Positions 38,622 through 47,206 of a stretch of 64,000 nucleotides of DNA are shown piece after piece. Every line of letters begins with the position of its first letter. Position 1 is the first letter of the stretch. The stretch is from Paraburkholderia sp. DHOC27. GTDB lineage: Bacteria > Pseudomonadota > Gammaproteobacteria > Burkholderiales > Burkholderiaceae. Where the stretch lies: assembly GCF_003429005.1 (NCBI RefSeq), contig NZ_QVQV01000002.1:655700-719699 (forward strand), given 5' to 3'. The position numbers were made by a program, and so were the translations under genes. The notes below the pieces were generated by a model that had not been told where the DNA came from, searched no databases, and saw only the letters and a program-made list of their open reading frames with translations.

Positions 38622-39269
38622 ATGGATTGGCTCGCTTTTTCGCATGGCGCCGCGCTGTGCGCCTCGTTGATCGTCACCATTGGTGCGCAGAATGCCTTTG
38701 TGCTGCGCCAGGGCATCAGCCGTTCGCACGTCGGCAAGATCGTCGTGCTGTGCACGATATCGGATTTCATCCTGATTGGCGCGGGCGTGGGTGGAGCGTC
38801 CGTGCTGGTCGAACGCTACCCGCTGTTCGTGCACACCATGCTGTATGTGGGGCTCGCGTATCTGGCGTGGTTCGGCATCAGCGCACTGCGCCGCGCCGTG
38901 CGCCCGGGGCATGCCGTGCTGGAAGTGGAGACGGCTTCCAGTGGAGATGCGGGCGGCGCGACTTCGACCTCCCCTGCCGCGCAGCGCGCGTTGCCTGTGA
39001 TCCTGATGACGCTCGCTTTCACGTGGCTCAATCCGCACGTGTATCTGGACACGTTTCTGCTGATCGGTACGGCGGGCGCACGCGAGCCGGAAGGCAGCCG
39101 GGTTGCCTTCGCACTGGGTGCGATGGCGGTAAGCGCCGTGTGGTTCGTCGGTTTGGGATACGGCGGCCGCGCACTGGCGCCGCTGTTTCGCCGCGCGATG
39201 GCCTGGCGCGTGCTGGATGGCGCGATCGGCGGGATGGTGTTGTTGATGGCGGTGGCGCAGTTCCGCTAG
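38622..39269 (+). CDS. argO: LysE/ArgO-family basic amino acid exporter
   Basis: A 215-residue exporter of the LysE family with six helices. The early segment GAALCASLIVTIGAQNAFVLRQG is typical of LysE/ArgO, and the FTWLNPHVYLDTFLLIG block matches helix 4. An Ala/Ser/Thr linker (about 105-125) follows. It is divergent from argP, which fits arginine or lysine export controlled by that regulator. Confidence 0.9.
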   Translation: MDWLAFSHGAALCASLIVTIGAQNAFVLRQGISRSHVGKIVVLCTISDFILIGAGVGGASVLVERYPLFVHTMLYVGLAYLAWFGISALRRAVRPGHAVLEVETASSGDAGGATSTSPAAQRALPVILMTLAFTWLNPHVYLDTFLLIGTAGAREPEGSRVAFALGAMAVSAVWFVGLGYGGRALAPLFRRAMAWRVLDGAIGGMVLLMAVAQFR

Positions 39270-39402
39270 GCACGCGGCGGACACGAAAGCATCCACGCTA
39301 CGCAGCCACCGGGAAGTGTCTGGGCTGAACAAAGCGCGGCGCGGTCCACGCGGCAGATGGCATGGCAGCGCAACCCGCCATGCCCAACGCCGCATTAAAA
39401 GT

Positions 39403-40314
39403 CTACTTGCCCGTCTGCTGCGCGTTCAAGAGCGCCTGCACGAGCGGCGGCGACACGTAGTGCGGACCGTCGAACAGATACACCCGGTAGCCGCGATACG
39501 CCTGCAATTGCGGCAACAGTTCCGCGGCGCTCGCGGCGCGGAAGCCGCCACCCTGCGCCGGACGGAATGCTTCGGCGATGATTCTCACGCGATCCTTGCC
39601 CAGCCGCGCCACCAGCGCGTCGGCATAGCCCCGCGCGGCTTCTGGTCCACGGGCATACACGCCGCAGCCATCCTGCAGGAACACGCCCACGTCGTGCGGC
39701 AGCCAGCTATCGAGCCACGCCGCCAGCGCCGCGCCGCCAATGTTCGAGTTATCGTAGACGCTGATCCACAGCGGCCGCGGCAAGCTATCGAGCAAAGGCT
39801 TGAGGGCGGCCGCATCCTTCCACGTCGGATCGACTTCCACCGGGAAATACCAGCCGTCGACATGCACCGGCGGCCGCACCGCCGCCAGCTTGCGCGACTG
39901 CTCCACCAGTTGTGCGACGTTGGCCCGCGCCGAGGTTTCGTCGAAGCGCCCCGCCATACCGACGATCACGTTGCGCGCCCACGGCTCGTCCGCGATGCGC
40001 GTCCAGTCCGGCAGACGCGCCGCCGTCGGCAAACCGGCACCGGGCAGGAACGCGGTGTCGTCCACAGCGGTCCATTGCACCAGCAGATCGCGCACGCCGA
40101 GTTTGTCCCAGTCGCCGTGTGGGTCGATATGATCTTCGTCGACCTGCCAGACCACGCCTTGCGCGAGCGAGCCGGTGTCCGCCGTCTGCGTCGAACAGCC
40201 GCCCAGCAACGTGGCAAGCGACGCGCCAAACAGCGCTGCCGCGAGCGTGCCGCCGCGCAGCATCCGGCGCACGGCGGCGGGTCCTGACGTTGATTTAAGC
40301 CTTGAGGTGAGCAC
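39403..40314 (-). CDS. DUF4434-like lipoprotein (YbcH-like)
   Basis: A 303-residue predicted lipoprotein. The lipobox ATLLGGC gives Cys40 (or Cys23 from an internal ATG at 40263). The domain that follows looks like a TIM-barrel glycoside-hydrolase relative of the DUF4434 type, with VDGWYFPVEVDPTW and GVFLQDGCGVYARG blocks. E. coli has a DUF4434-type gene, ybcH, next to nfrA and nfrB, as I recall it, which supports a role in this polymer system. The GTG at 40314 has AGGA 8 nt upstream and overlaps the end of the DltA-like gene by 20 bp. It is the last gene of the run. Enzyme activity is not shown. Confidence 0.68.
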   Translation of the reverse strand: MLTSRLKSTSGPAAVRRMLRGGTLAAALFGASLATLLGGCSTQTADTGSLAQGVVWQVDEDHIDPHGDWDKLGVRDLLVQWTAVDDTAFLPGAGLPTAARLPDWTRIADEPWARNVIVGMAGRFDETSARANVAQLVEQSRKLAAVRPPVHVDGWYFPVEVDPTWKDAAALKPLLDSLPRPLWISVYDNSNIGGAALAAWLDSWLPHDVGVFLQDGCGVYARGPEAARGYADALVARLGKDRVRIIAEAFRPAQGGGFRAASAAELLPQLQAYRGYRVYLFDGPHYVSPPLVQALLNAQQTGK

Positions 40315-41872
40315 TACGATAGTCCTGGGCAAGCTGGGTCCGGTCGATCTTGAAGTTGACCGACACCGGCAACGCACGACAGCCGAGCAACTCAGACGGA
40401 ATCATATAGGACGGCAGACGCGCGGCGAGCAGCGCTTTCCAGTCATGTAGATGATCGGGCAAGCGGGTGGTGTCGTGGCCGGTCTCGACAAACGCGACGA
40501 TGCGCGCCACCGAGCCATCAGGACGCCGCAACGGCACCGCCGCCGCACCCGGCACACCGGGCAGCGCGCGCAAGGCCGCGTCGATTTCAAGCAGTTCGAT
40601 GCGATAGCCCCCCACCTTCACCTGATCGTCGATACGTCCTTGGCAAAACAGCAGGCCGTCGGCATCCACGGCACCCAGATCGCCCGTACGGAAGGCGCGC
40701 TGACCGCCATGCGAGAACATGCGGGTCGCGTTCAGATCGTTGCGGTTCAGATAGCCGCGCATCACGTGCGGGCCGGCAATACACAGTTCGCCGTCGTCGA
40801 CGAACACCTGGCTATCGCGCTTCGGTCTGCCAATCGGCAAACGTGGATGCTGCGCCAGCACCGCGTCGTCGACCACGATCCAGGTCGTCGCGACCGTCGC
40901 CTCGGTCGGCCCATACGTGTTGATGATCTGCACAGCGGGAAAGCGCTGGCGCAACTGCTTGGCCAGCGTGACCGGCAATACTTCGCCGCAAAACAGGAAG
41001 GTGCGCAGACTCGTGAGCCCTTCCGAAGAAAACTGCGGCGCGAGCAACTGCTGCTGCGCGAACGACGGCGTCGATACCCACGTGGTGACGTGATGCTTCG
41101 CGAGCGTCTCCAGCAACACGCCGCCCTGCGCGCACAACGCGCGCGACGCGAGCACGATGGTCCCGCCCAGCGCGAGCGTGCCGAACACCTCATACATGGA
41201 GAGGTCGAAGCTGAACGGCGCCTGATTCAGAAACACCGGTGCCGTGCCGAGCGCGAAATCCGCAGCCATCCACTCCACCAGCGCCTGCACGCTCTCGCGG
41301 CCGATCTGCACACCCTTCGGCGTGCCGGTCGTACCCGACGTGAACAGCACGTAGGCGAGGCCCGTTTCGTTCAGCGGGCTTGGCGCGTCTGCTGCCCCCG
41401 CCACGCCGGACGAACCCGCGGCGTCCGCTACACCGGCCACACTGCTTGCACGCGTCAGCTTCGCGCCCTCGTCTTCGTCTTCGTCTTCGTCCTCGTCCTC
41501 ATCCTCGTCTTCACCCGCACGCAACGCCGCGAACCGGCCCTTGCCCGCATCGTAGTACGTGGTCGCGCCCAGCTCGTGCGCGATGCGGCGCATGCGCTCG
41601 TCGGGATAGATCGTATCGAGCGGCACGAACGGTGCGCCCAGCAGGAGCGCCCCCACCATCGCCACGAAAAACGCGGCCTCCTTGTGGCCGCGCAGGATCA
41701 CCGGCACGTCCGCGCCGAATCCCTGCGCCCGCGCCGTCTCACACCAGGCGAGCGCTTCCGCGGCCAGTTCGGACCAGCGCAGCGCACGATCGGCGCCGAT
41801 CACGGCCCACGCATCCGCTCCGGTATCGGTATCGGTATCGACGAAGCGATTCTCTGTCAGGTCGAAGCGCAT
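40295..41872 (-). CDS. AMP-forming adenylation enzyme, DltA-like, with acidic insertion
   Basis: A 525-residue adenylating ligase of the ANL superfamily, most like DltA-type D-alanine:carrier protein ligases and NRPS adenylation domains. The ATP-binding FTSGTTGTPKG is at residues 177-187, the A5-type NTYGPTEATVATTW follows, and VKVGGYRIELLEIDAAL near the C-terminus matches motif A8. Just before the ATP-binding loop is an unusual Glu-Asp repeat (121-135) and an Ala/Ser-rich stretch to about 168. It should load a substrate onto the carrier protein 7 bp upstream, but which amino or acyl acid cannot be read. Homologues of DltA here suggest donor activation for the MBOAT enzyme. Confidence 0.83.
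   Translation of the reverse strand: MRFDLTENRFVDTDTDTGADAWAVIGADRALRWSELAAEALAWCETARAQGFGADVPVILRGHKEAAFFVAMVGALLLGAPFVPLDTIYPDERMRRIAHELGATTYYDAGKGRFAALRAGEDEDEDEDEDEDEDEGAKLTRASSVAGVADAAGSSGVAGAADAPSPLNETGLAYVLFTSGTTGTPKGVQIGRESVQALVEWMAADFALGTAPVFLNQAPFSFDLSMYEVFGTLALGGTIVLASRALCAQGGVLLETLAKHHVTTWVSTPSFAQQQLLAPQFSSEGLTSLRTFLFCGEVLPVTLAKQLRQRFPAVQIINTYGPTEATVATTWIVVDDAVLAQHPRLPIGRPKRDSQVFVDDGELCIAGPHVMRGYLNRNDLNATRMFSHGGQRAFRTGDLGAVDADGLLFCQGRIDDQVKVGGYRIELLEIDAALRALPGVPGAAAVPLRRPDGSVARIVAFVETGHDTTRLPDHLHDWKALLAARLPSYMIPSELLGCRALPVSVNFKIDRTQLAQDYRSAHLKA
41468..41512 (-). repeat. Hexanucleotide-like repeat coding for an Asp-Glu run
   Basis: This 45-bp tract of GAC/GAA-type codons (read on the minus strand) encodes EDEDEDEDEDEDEDE in the DltA-like ligase, residues 121-135. 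It is a slippage-prone tract inside a gene, just before the ATP-binding loop region, and probably varies in length between strains. A second small repeat, three GGTATC units, near 41825-41842 encodes DTDTDT at residues 12-17. Confidence 0.85.
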
Positions 41873-41879
41873 GGTCCGT

Positions 41880-42116
41880 TTAGCGATGAGCCGCGATAAA
41901 CGCGCTCAGCGCATCCACGCAAACCAGATGCTCCGCGATCTCGGTCGGCGGAATGCGCACGCCGAACTGCATCTCGACGCCCATCACGATCTCCACGGCC
42001 AGCACCGAGTCGACCAGACCCGTTTCCAGCAACAACGTATCGCCTGCAACGGGACGCAGCACGATGGATTCCACCAGCGCGGCTACCTCGGCGTGCAACG
42101 TATCGGTTTGTGTCAT
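41880..42116 (-). CDS. Acyl carrier protein, DltC-like
   Basis: A 78-residue carrier protein. The phosphopantetheine attachment site is Ser37 in GLVDSVLAVEIV, which agrees with the DltC/ACP signature. The ATG at 42116 has AAGGA 8 nt upstream. It lies between the MBOAT gene (30 bp upstream) and the DltA-like gene (7 bp downstream), so the three are probably translated from one message. It should carry the substrate activated by the ligase to the membrane acyltransferase. Confidence 0.85.
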   Translation of the reverse strand: MTQTDTLHAEVAALVESIVLRPVAGDTLLLETGLVDSVLAVEIVMGVEMQFGVRIPPTEIAEHLVCVDALSAFIAAHR

Positions 42117-42146
42117 TGAGCAATCCTTATGAAGCGGTTCTGGCAA

Positions 42147-43877
42147 TCAGAACTGGAAATAGAGGAAACGCACTTCGCCATGCAACTGTGCGAGGCTGAA
42201 AAACAGCACGGCAAGCATGGCGACGGTCCAGCCCGGCGACGGCCGCCAGTTGAGCCATGCCCCCGCGCGCTCCGCGCTGCGTTCGAGCGCCGGCGAAAAA
42301 CGCCCCATCAACTGATGCGAGTTCGGCATGCACCAAACGATCAGGAGCAGCGCGGCGATCTGCAAGGCCAGCGTCGAGCGCCCAAGCACGATGCGCAGCC
42401 AGTCCAGCGCGTTCATGTGGACGGCACCGCGCGTGGGCCACGCCGGCCAGTCGAACGATTCGATCCCGTGCAGACCCGCCATGCCTTTGAGCAACGCCAG
42501 CGCATCCGCCACGCCGTGTGCGCGGAAAAACACGAACGCGATCAGCGCAGCGAGGAACGTGAGCAGCACATTGGCGCCACGCGTGACGCGCGTGCGCCAG
42601 ACCGATGCCGTCACGCTGGTACTCTGCGCCGCGTGCGCAGCGGAAACCCTGGCCTGGCTCTGCGCGCCGGCAGCGTGCGACGACGCAGGCGTGTCTTGTA
42701 CAGAAGCCGCCTTCACAGCAGCAGCCAGCGCCGCCGCCCGCGCGCCGCGCCAGGCCCGCCAGCCATGATTGACCGTCAGATAGGCCGCATGCAGCAGCCC
42801 GTAGATGAAATACTGCAGCCCCGCGCCATGCCACACACCGGCGAGCGCCATCGTGTAGAAGGTCGGCACCGCCACCGTCGAGACAAAGCCACTCGCGGAC
42901 TGCTGCGCCAGCCGTCCGATCGGCAAGCCGCGCAAGGCCCGGCTGCGATTGATCCGCATGGCGAGCGGATAGTACAGATAGGCGGTCAGATAACGCGTCA
43001 GCGTCATATGCCAGCGCTGCCAGAAATCGATGATGCTGGCGGCCTTGAACGGCGAGTTGAAATTCAGCGGGAAGCGCACGCCGAACATCTTGGCGAGGCC
43101 CACGGCCATGTCCGAATAACCGGAGAAATCGAAGTACAGTTGCAGCGCGTACGCGAGGCCCGTGCCCCACGCCGCAAACCATTGCAGTTCGTGCGGCGCG
43201 GCAAAGCCCGCGTCCGCATACGGCGCGATGGTGTCCGCGAGTAGCACTTTCTTGGCGAGCCCGATGGTGAACAGCGTCGCGCCGATCGAGAGGTTTTCCG
43301 CACGCAGGCGGTAGGTCGCCGCCTGCGCGAACTGCGTCATCATTTCCTTGTGATGCAGGATCGGCCCGGCAATCAGATGCGGAAAGAACGTGACGAACTG
43401 CACGTAGCCGAGCGGGTCGCGCTCCTTGACGATGCCGGCGTTGCAGTCGAGCAGATAGCCAATCTGCGTGAACGTGAAGAACGATACGCCGAGCGGCAGC
43501 ACCACTTCCTGCATGCCGCGCGCAAGCCATTCCGCCGGCACCACCCCGCTTGCGTGCACCAGCGCGGCGAGCAGCGTCGCGAGATATTTGTAGCGCACCA
43601 GCAAGGCCAGATCGGCGGTAATGGCGAGTCCTAACCAGATGCGACGGCGCGTCGACTGCGCCGGGGACCTCACGATCAGGCAACTCATCGCATAGTTGAA
43701 GACGATCGAGGCGGCCAGCAAACCGACAAAGGTGGGATTCCACCAGCCGTAGAACACGATCGACGCCGCGCACAACCAGGCAGCGGCTGCCCGTGGCAAG
43801 CGCTGGCCGAGCAGGTAGTAGCCCGTCAGCGCGAGCGGCAGGAACAGCGTGAGGAAGATGAACGAATTGAATAGCAT
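42147..43877 (-). CDS. MBOAT O-acyltransferase (AlgI/DltB-like)
   Basis: A 576-residue membrane-bound O-acyltransferase. The catalytic His is His350 in GVWHGAG, with a FWQRWHMTLT block before it. The N-terminus LFNSFIFLTLFLPLALTGYY and the C-terminal ending GEVRFLYFQF are typical of AlgI. AlgI moves acetyl groups across the inner membrane for alginate; DltB uses a carrier-bound D-alanine. Here a carrier protein and its ligase are next door, so the donor could be carrier-bound. An Ala-rich insert (about 383-432) is unusual. It lies 2 bp downstream of the first SGNH gene. Confidence 0.87.
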   Translation of the reverse strand: MLFNSFIFLTLFLPLALTGYYLLGQRLPRAAAAWLCAASIVFYGWWNPTFVGLLAASIVFNYAMSCLIVRSPAQSTRRRIWLGLAITADLALLVRYKYLATLLAALVHASGVVPAEWLARGMQEVVLPLGVSFFTFTQIGYLLDCNAGIVKERDPLGYVQFVTFFPHLIAGPILHHKEMMTQFAQAATYRLRAENLSIGATLFTIGLAKKVLLADTIAPYADAGFAAPHELQWFAAWGTGLAYALQLYFDFSGYSDMAVGLAKMFGVRFPLNFNSPFKAASIIDFWQRWHMTLTRYLTAYLYYPLAMRINRSRALRGLPIGRLAQQSASGFVSTVAVPTFYTMALAGVWHGAGLQYFIYGLLHAAYLTVNHGWRAWRGARAAALAAAVKAASVQDTPASSHAAGAQSQARVSAAHAAQSTSVTASVWRTRVTRGANVLLTFLAALIAFVFFRAHGVADALALLKGMAGLHGIESFDWPAWPTRGAVHMNALDWLRIVLGRSTLALQIAALLLIVWCMPNSHQLMGRFSPALERSAERAGAWLNWRPSPGWTVAMLAVLFFSLAQLHGEVRFLYFQF

Positions 43878-43879
43878 GT

Positions 43880-45205
43880 TCAGCGCGGCATCACGGGGTT
43901 GGCGGCGGTGTTGGCAGCGTCGGATTGCGCCGCGGTGGACTTCGGCGCGTGGTTGGACGCATGCGTCGTGTCGACGTCGCTCACGGGCATCGACAGCGCA
44001 TCCTCCGACATCTCCCAGATCACCACGCGCAGACTACGCGGCCAGCTGGCGCGATCACGCCAGACCGACTGCAACGCACGATCGAACTGTCCGTCATCGA
44101 CGCTCACGTTCCACACCTCGCGTCCCAGCTGTTCACCGAGGCGCTCGGCAAAGGCGCTGCGGCGCGAAAACGAACTGCCCGCCAGCATCACTTCCGCCGC
44201 CGGCCCTGCGTCGAGCAAGCCGCCACTGTGCTGCGCCGCGAGCGTTTCATTGGCGACGAGGTCGGGGGCGGGACGCCAGGCATCCGGCACATCGGCAAGG
44301 CCCGCCAACGTCAGCAGATCGCCCACGCGCGGCGCCACCGCTTCGTGCACATGAGTAAAGTGTGTGTCGCCCGCTGCGCCGAGCAGCGGCAATACCGATG
44401 CGCCCACGACCTGTGCCGCTGCCTGCGCACCGCGTGCATTCCAGTGCACGTCAGTGCGGAAAAACGCGGGATGTGCCGCCTGCAAGGCCGGGAGCAGGTC
44501 CACCTGAGCGACACCACTCTGCGTCAACGCACGCTGCCAGACCGCGAGGCGCTGCGTCATGCGCGCATCCTGTTGCAGTCCGCACAGTGCTTCGCTTTCC
44601 ACACGGGATTTGTCCGGCACCGTGACCACGACCAGTTGAATGCCAGCGGCGCGCAACGCAGCCGCATACTGACGCAGCGCGGCGATGCGCGCGTCGGTCA
44701 GTGCGTCGCTGCCATCGGCGCGCGGCGCGCTGTCGTGACCCGCTTGCGTGGGGGCATGCAGCCCGTCCGCGTAAAACAGCCAGCCGGGGCAGCCTTCGCG
44801 CACCTGCCGCCCGAGATCGCCGAACACGCGGTAGCGCACGGCGTCCTGCCAGCGGTGCAAACTGCTTGCATACGGTACGTCGATCGCACGGTCGAAGCTG
44901 CGGCCCAGCGTGCCATCGCGCCAGCCGTGCAGATCGAATGGCTTGCCGTCGTTCACCTGATTGACGAGCGAAGCGATCGCCGTGATGCAACCCACGAGCA
45001 GCATCAAGGCAACGAGCCACGCCATGCGCCGATGCGCACGCAGCAGTGCGCGCGAGGACGCCGTGTCATCGGCGGCGGCCGCATTGCGCGGGCTCGCCCC
45101 ACTGCTGCGCGCCGGCGCAGCCGAACGAGCGCCGGCAACGCCGGACGCTTCAGCCGCGCGCGTCTCGTCCGTTGCGGCCGCCTCGCCGTGCCCGACCACG
45201 CTCAT
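43880..45205 (-). CDS. AlgJ/AlgX-like SGNH protein, membrane-anchored
   Basis: A 441-residue protein with a long Ala-rich cytoplasmic start, one membrane helix (about 61-84) and a periplasmic SGNH-type domain. GWLFYADG near residue 145, the DVHWNARG block (Asp-x-His) and GSSFSRRSAF (candidate nucleophile Ser) are seen in order. AlgJ and AlgX use these residues to add acetyl groups to alginate. The start codon overlaps the stop of the upstream SGNH gene by 4 bp (ATGA). Which one of the two SGNH proteins is the acceptor-side enzyme is not clear. Confidence 0.8.
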   Translation of the reverse strand: MSVVGHGEAAATDETRAAEASGVAGARSAAPARSSGASPRNAAAADDTASSRALLRAHRRMAWLVALMLLVGCITAIASLVNQVNDGKPFDLHGWRDGTLGRSFDRAIDVPYASSLHRWQDAVRYRVFGDLGRQVREGCPGWLFYADGLHAPTQAGHDSAPRADGSDALTDARIAALRQYAAALRAAGIQLVVVTVPDKSRVESEALCGLQQDARMTQRLAVWQRALTQSGVAQVDLLPALQAAHPAFFRTDVHWNARGAQAAAQVVGASVLPLLGAAGDTHFTHVHEAVAPRVGDLLTLAGLADVPDAWRPAPDLVANETLAAQHSGGLLDAGPAAEVMLAGSSFSRRSAFAERLGEQLGREVWNVSVDDGQFDRALQSVWRDRASWPRSLRVVIWEMSEDALSMPVSDVDTTHASNHAPKSTAAQSDAANTAANPVMPR

Positions 45206-46233
45206 GCGCCGATCGCCTTCGTCACGCGTGCGAGCCACGCGTCGTCGTCCATCACCGAGGTCGCGTCCCACTGGCCGGCTGCACTCGGCAGATTCATCAT
45301 CTGCCCTTCGTTGAACTGCCACACCAGTGCCTGCGGCGGATGCGCAGCGAAGCCCGGTCCTTCCAGATAGTTGAGCAGCGTCTTCCACGGTCCGGTGTCG
45401 CCGAAGGTCCAGGTCAGGCCAACCTGCCGCTCCAGCAGGTTCGAGAGCTTCTGCGGGAAACCCAGATACGGCTGCACCATGCTGTTGCCCACTACCTGCA
45501 CGAGCGGCGGCGCGCTGTCCAGCAAGGCCGCTTCAGGAACCACCGCACGGACCACGAAATGATCCTTGCCGATGGCCTTCTTGCGATCCGGCGGCAAGAG
45601 TTCAGCCAGATCGCCGTAGTGCACTTCCGTGTTCCATGCGCCGAGCTTCGAGCCTTCACCGGGTGCGCCCTTCGTCACGCCTACCTTGATGAGGCGCGCG
45701 GCGGCGCGTGTCGCGAAGGCCTCTGCGGTATGCGCGGTCCAGTGATAGTCGGCGCGCAGATAGGCGTTCTGCCCGGTGACGAGCGTGGAGATTGCCGCGG
45801 CGCCGTCGAGAATTGGCAGACCGATTGCGTGGCCGTGCTCGCGCAGCGCGGCATAACGATTCTGTACGCCGGCCGACAGCGTGGTGCCATCGGGCAGATT
45901 GGCGGCGGCCGTGCACGCTTTCAGCGGCGCAATCACCATCACGCAGCGAATACCGCGCGCTTCCATCTTCTGGGTGGCGAGGTGGACCAGATCGAGCGCC
46001 TTCAGACATTGAGACGTGGCGTCATCCGTGAGGCTTTCCCAACCGGCGTACAGCCAGCGGTTGCGTCCTTCAATGACGTTGTTCGAGGCTGCCGCACGCA
46101 CACTGCGCGGCAACCAGCCGAGCGTCGATGCAAGCGAGGCCGCGCCGAGCGCGTGCAGCATGCGCCGCCGGCCCAGGTCGAGCGGCGCGTTGAGTGCGGA
46201 TTGATGGCTGTCAGAACGAAGCGGATCGGTCAT
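45202..46233 (-). CDS. AlgX/AlgJ-like SGNH protein, exported (Tat-type signal)
   Basis: A 343-residue periplasmic SGNH-type protein. The signal has a twin-arginine pattern (GRRRMLHALG). The DxH pair is in ADYHWTAHTAEAF and the candidate nucleophile Ser in VVGNSMVQP. It lacks the C-terminal carbohydrate-binding domain that makes AlgX longer, so it is an AlgJ-length paralogue of its neighbour. It overlaps the next gene by 4 bp and follows the AlgF-like gene by 144 bp. Alternative labels AlgJ and AlgX are both defensible. Confidence 0.78.
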   Translation of the reverse strand: MTDPLRSDSHQSALNAPLDLGRRRMLHALGAASLASTLGWLPRSVRAAASNNVIEGRNRWLYAGWESLTDDATSQCLKALDLVHLATQKMEARGIRCVMVIAPLKACTAAANLPDGTTLSAGVQNRYAALREHGHAIGLPILDGAAAISTLVTGQNAYLRADYHWTAHTAEAFATRAAARLIKVGVTKGAPGEGSKLGAWNTEVHYGDLAELLPPDRKKAIGKDHFVVRAVVPEAALLDSAPPLVQVVGNSMVQPYLGFPQKLSNLLERQVGLTWTFGDTGPWKTLLNYLEGPGFAAHPPQALVWQFNEGQMMNLPSAAGQWDATSVMDDDAWLARVTKAIGA

Positions 46234-46377
46234 GGCGAGTCATTCCAATGGCTAGACGATGTATCGGCATCCGGGCGGGTCGCGAACGCAACGTGTGCAC
46301 GAGGCCCGGCGCATGAGACGTGTGAAGCGTTTGGCGAAGCGGACAGCACACGCCGTCCGCTCACGGTCACGAATGCA

Positions 46378-47127
46378 TCAATGGGCCGCGGGCGGCCATG
46401 CCAGCGCGTCACGCGCGCCGATGAGTTCGGGCTTCGCAGCGTCGCCGGTGACGAACAGGCTGTAGCTGTCGCCAGCGGCGAGCGGCGGCAAGGTCAGCGG
46501 CGCGCTTTTGGCTGCGCCACACTGCCCGACCAGTGTCGCGCTCACCGGATTGATGGCGCGTGAAGTCTGCGCGCCTGCGTTCATCTGCTCGAACACCGTT
46601 GGGCCATCGCTGCCCACGCTGATCTTCGCGCTGCAACCCGGCGCGAAATTGAACGCGTGCAGCGTTGCCTTCAAACCGTCGATATGTGCGTACTGTCCGT
46701 CGATACGGGTGGCGTGCCAGCCCTTGGCATCGTGCGCAAGCGCGATGGTGAGCGCGTCGCCCGGCGTCGAAGCATTTGCTGCGTTGGCATTGCCGGTTGC
46801 AGCAGCACCGCCTGCAATGCTCTCCAGCGTCAGCACGTGGCCGTCCACCGTCACACGCGCGGGCGTGCCCTGGGTGATCACGCTAAAGCGCGTCGCCGCG
46901 CCTGGTGCGAGCGTTTGCGCGGCTTCGCTGCCGCTCAGCGTGACGTGTGCAGGCTGCGCCGCTGCGTTGAGCACGCGCAGAAAGCTCGCGTTGGCGGGCG
47001 GCTGCGGTGCGTACAGGCTCGCCACGTCGTCCGCCGCCGCATTGGCTACGCCCGGCTGCAACGCGACCAGCGCAGCCCCGGCGATGCATGGCATCACGAG
47101 GGCCTGCCACAGGAAGGTCTTGTTCAT
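46378..47127 (-). CDS. AlgF-like periplasmic protein
   Basis: A 249-residue protein with a signal peptide (cleavage about Ala30-Ala31). The mature part begins with DDVASLYAPQPPANASFLRVLNA, and a beta-rich body ends in AAGDSYSLFVTGD. This pattern is seen in AlgF, the periplasmic partner of alginate O-acetylation. It sits between nfrA (79 bp upstream) and the SGNH pair. Placement with AlgI- and AlgJ/X-type genes supports the assignment, and its site of action would be the periplasm. Confidence 0.78.
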   Translation of the reverse strand: MNKTFLWQALVMPCIAGAALVALQPGVANAAADDVASLYAPQPPANASFLRVLNAAAQPAHVTLSGSEAAQTLAPGAATRFSVITQGTPARVTVDGHVLTLESIAGGAAATGNANAANASTPGDALTIALAHDAKGWHATRIDGQYAHIDGLKATLHAFNFAPGCSAKISVGSDGPTVFEQMNAGAQTSRAINPVSATLVGQCGAAKSAPLTLPPLAAGDSYSLFVTGDAAKPELIGARDALAWPPAAH

Positions 47128-47206
47128 ATCGGTGTTCTGGTTTTTCGTTTTTATAAAGCTTGTTGCATCAACCTGGCTGGAGAATCCCGGCCAGGCTACC
47201 CCTGCT

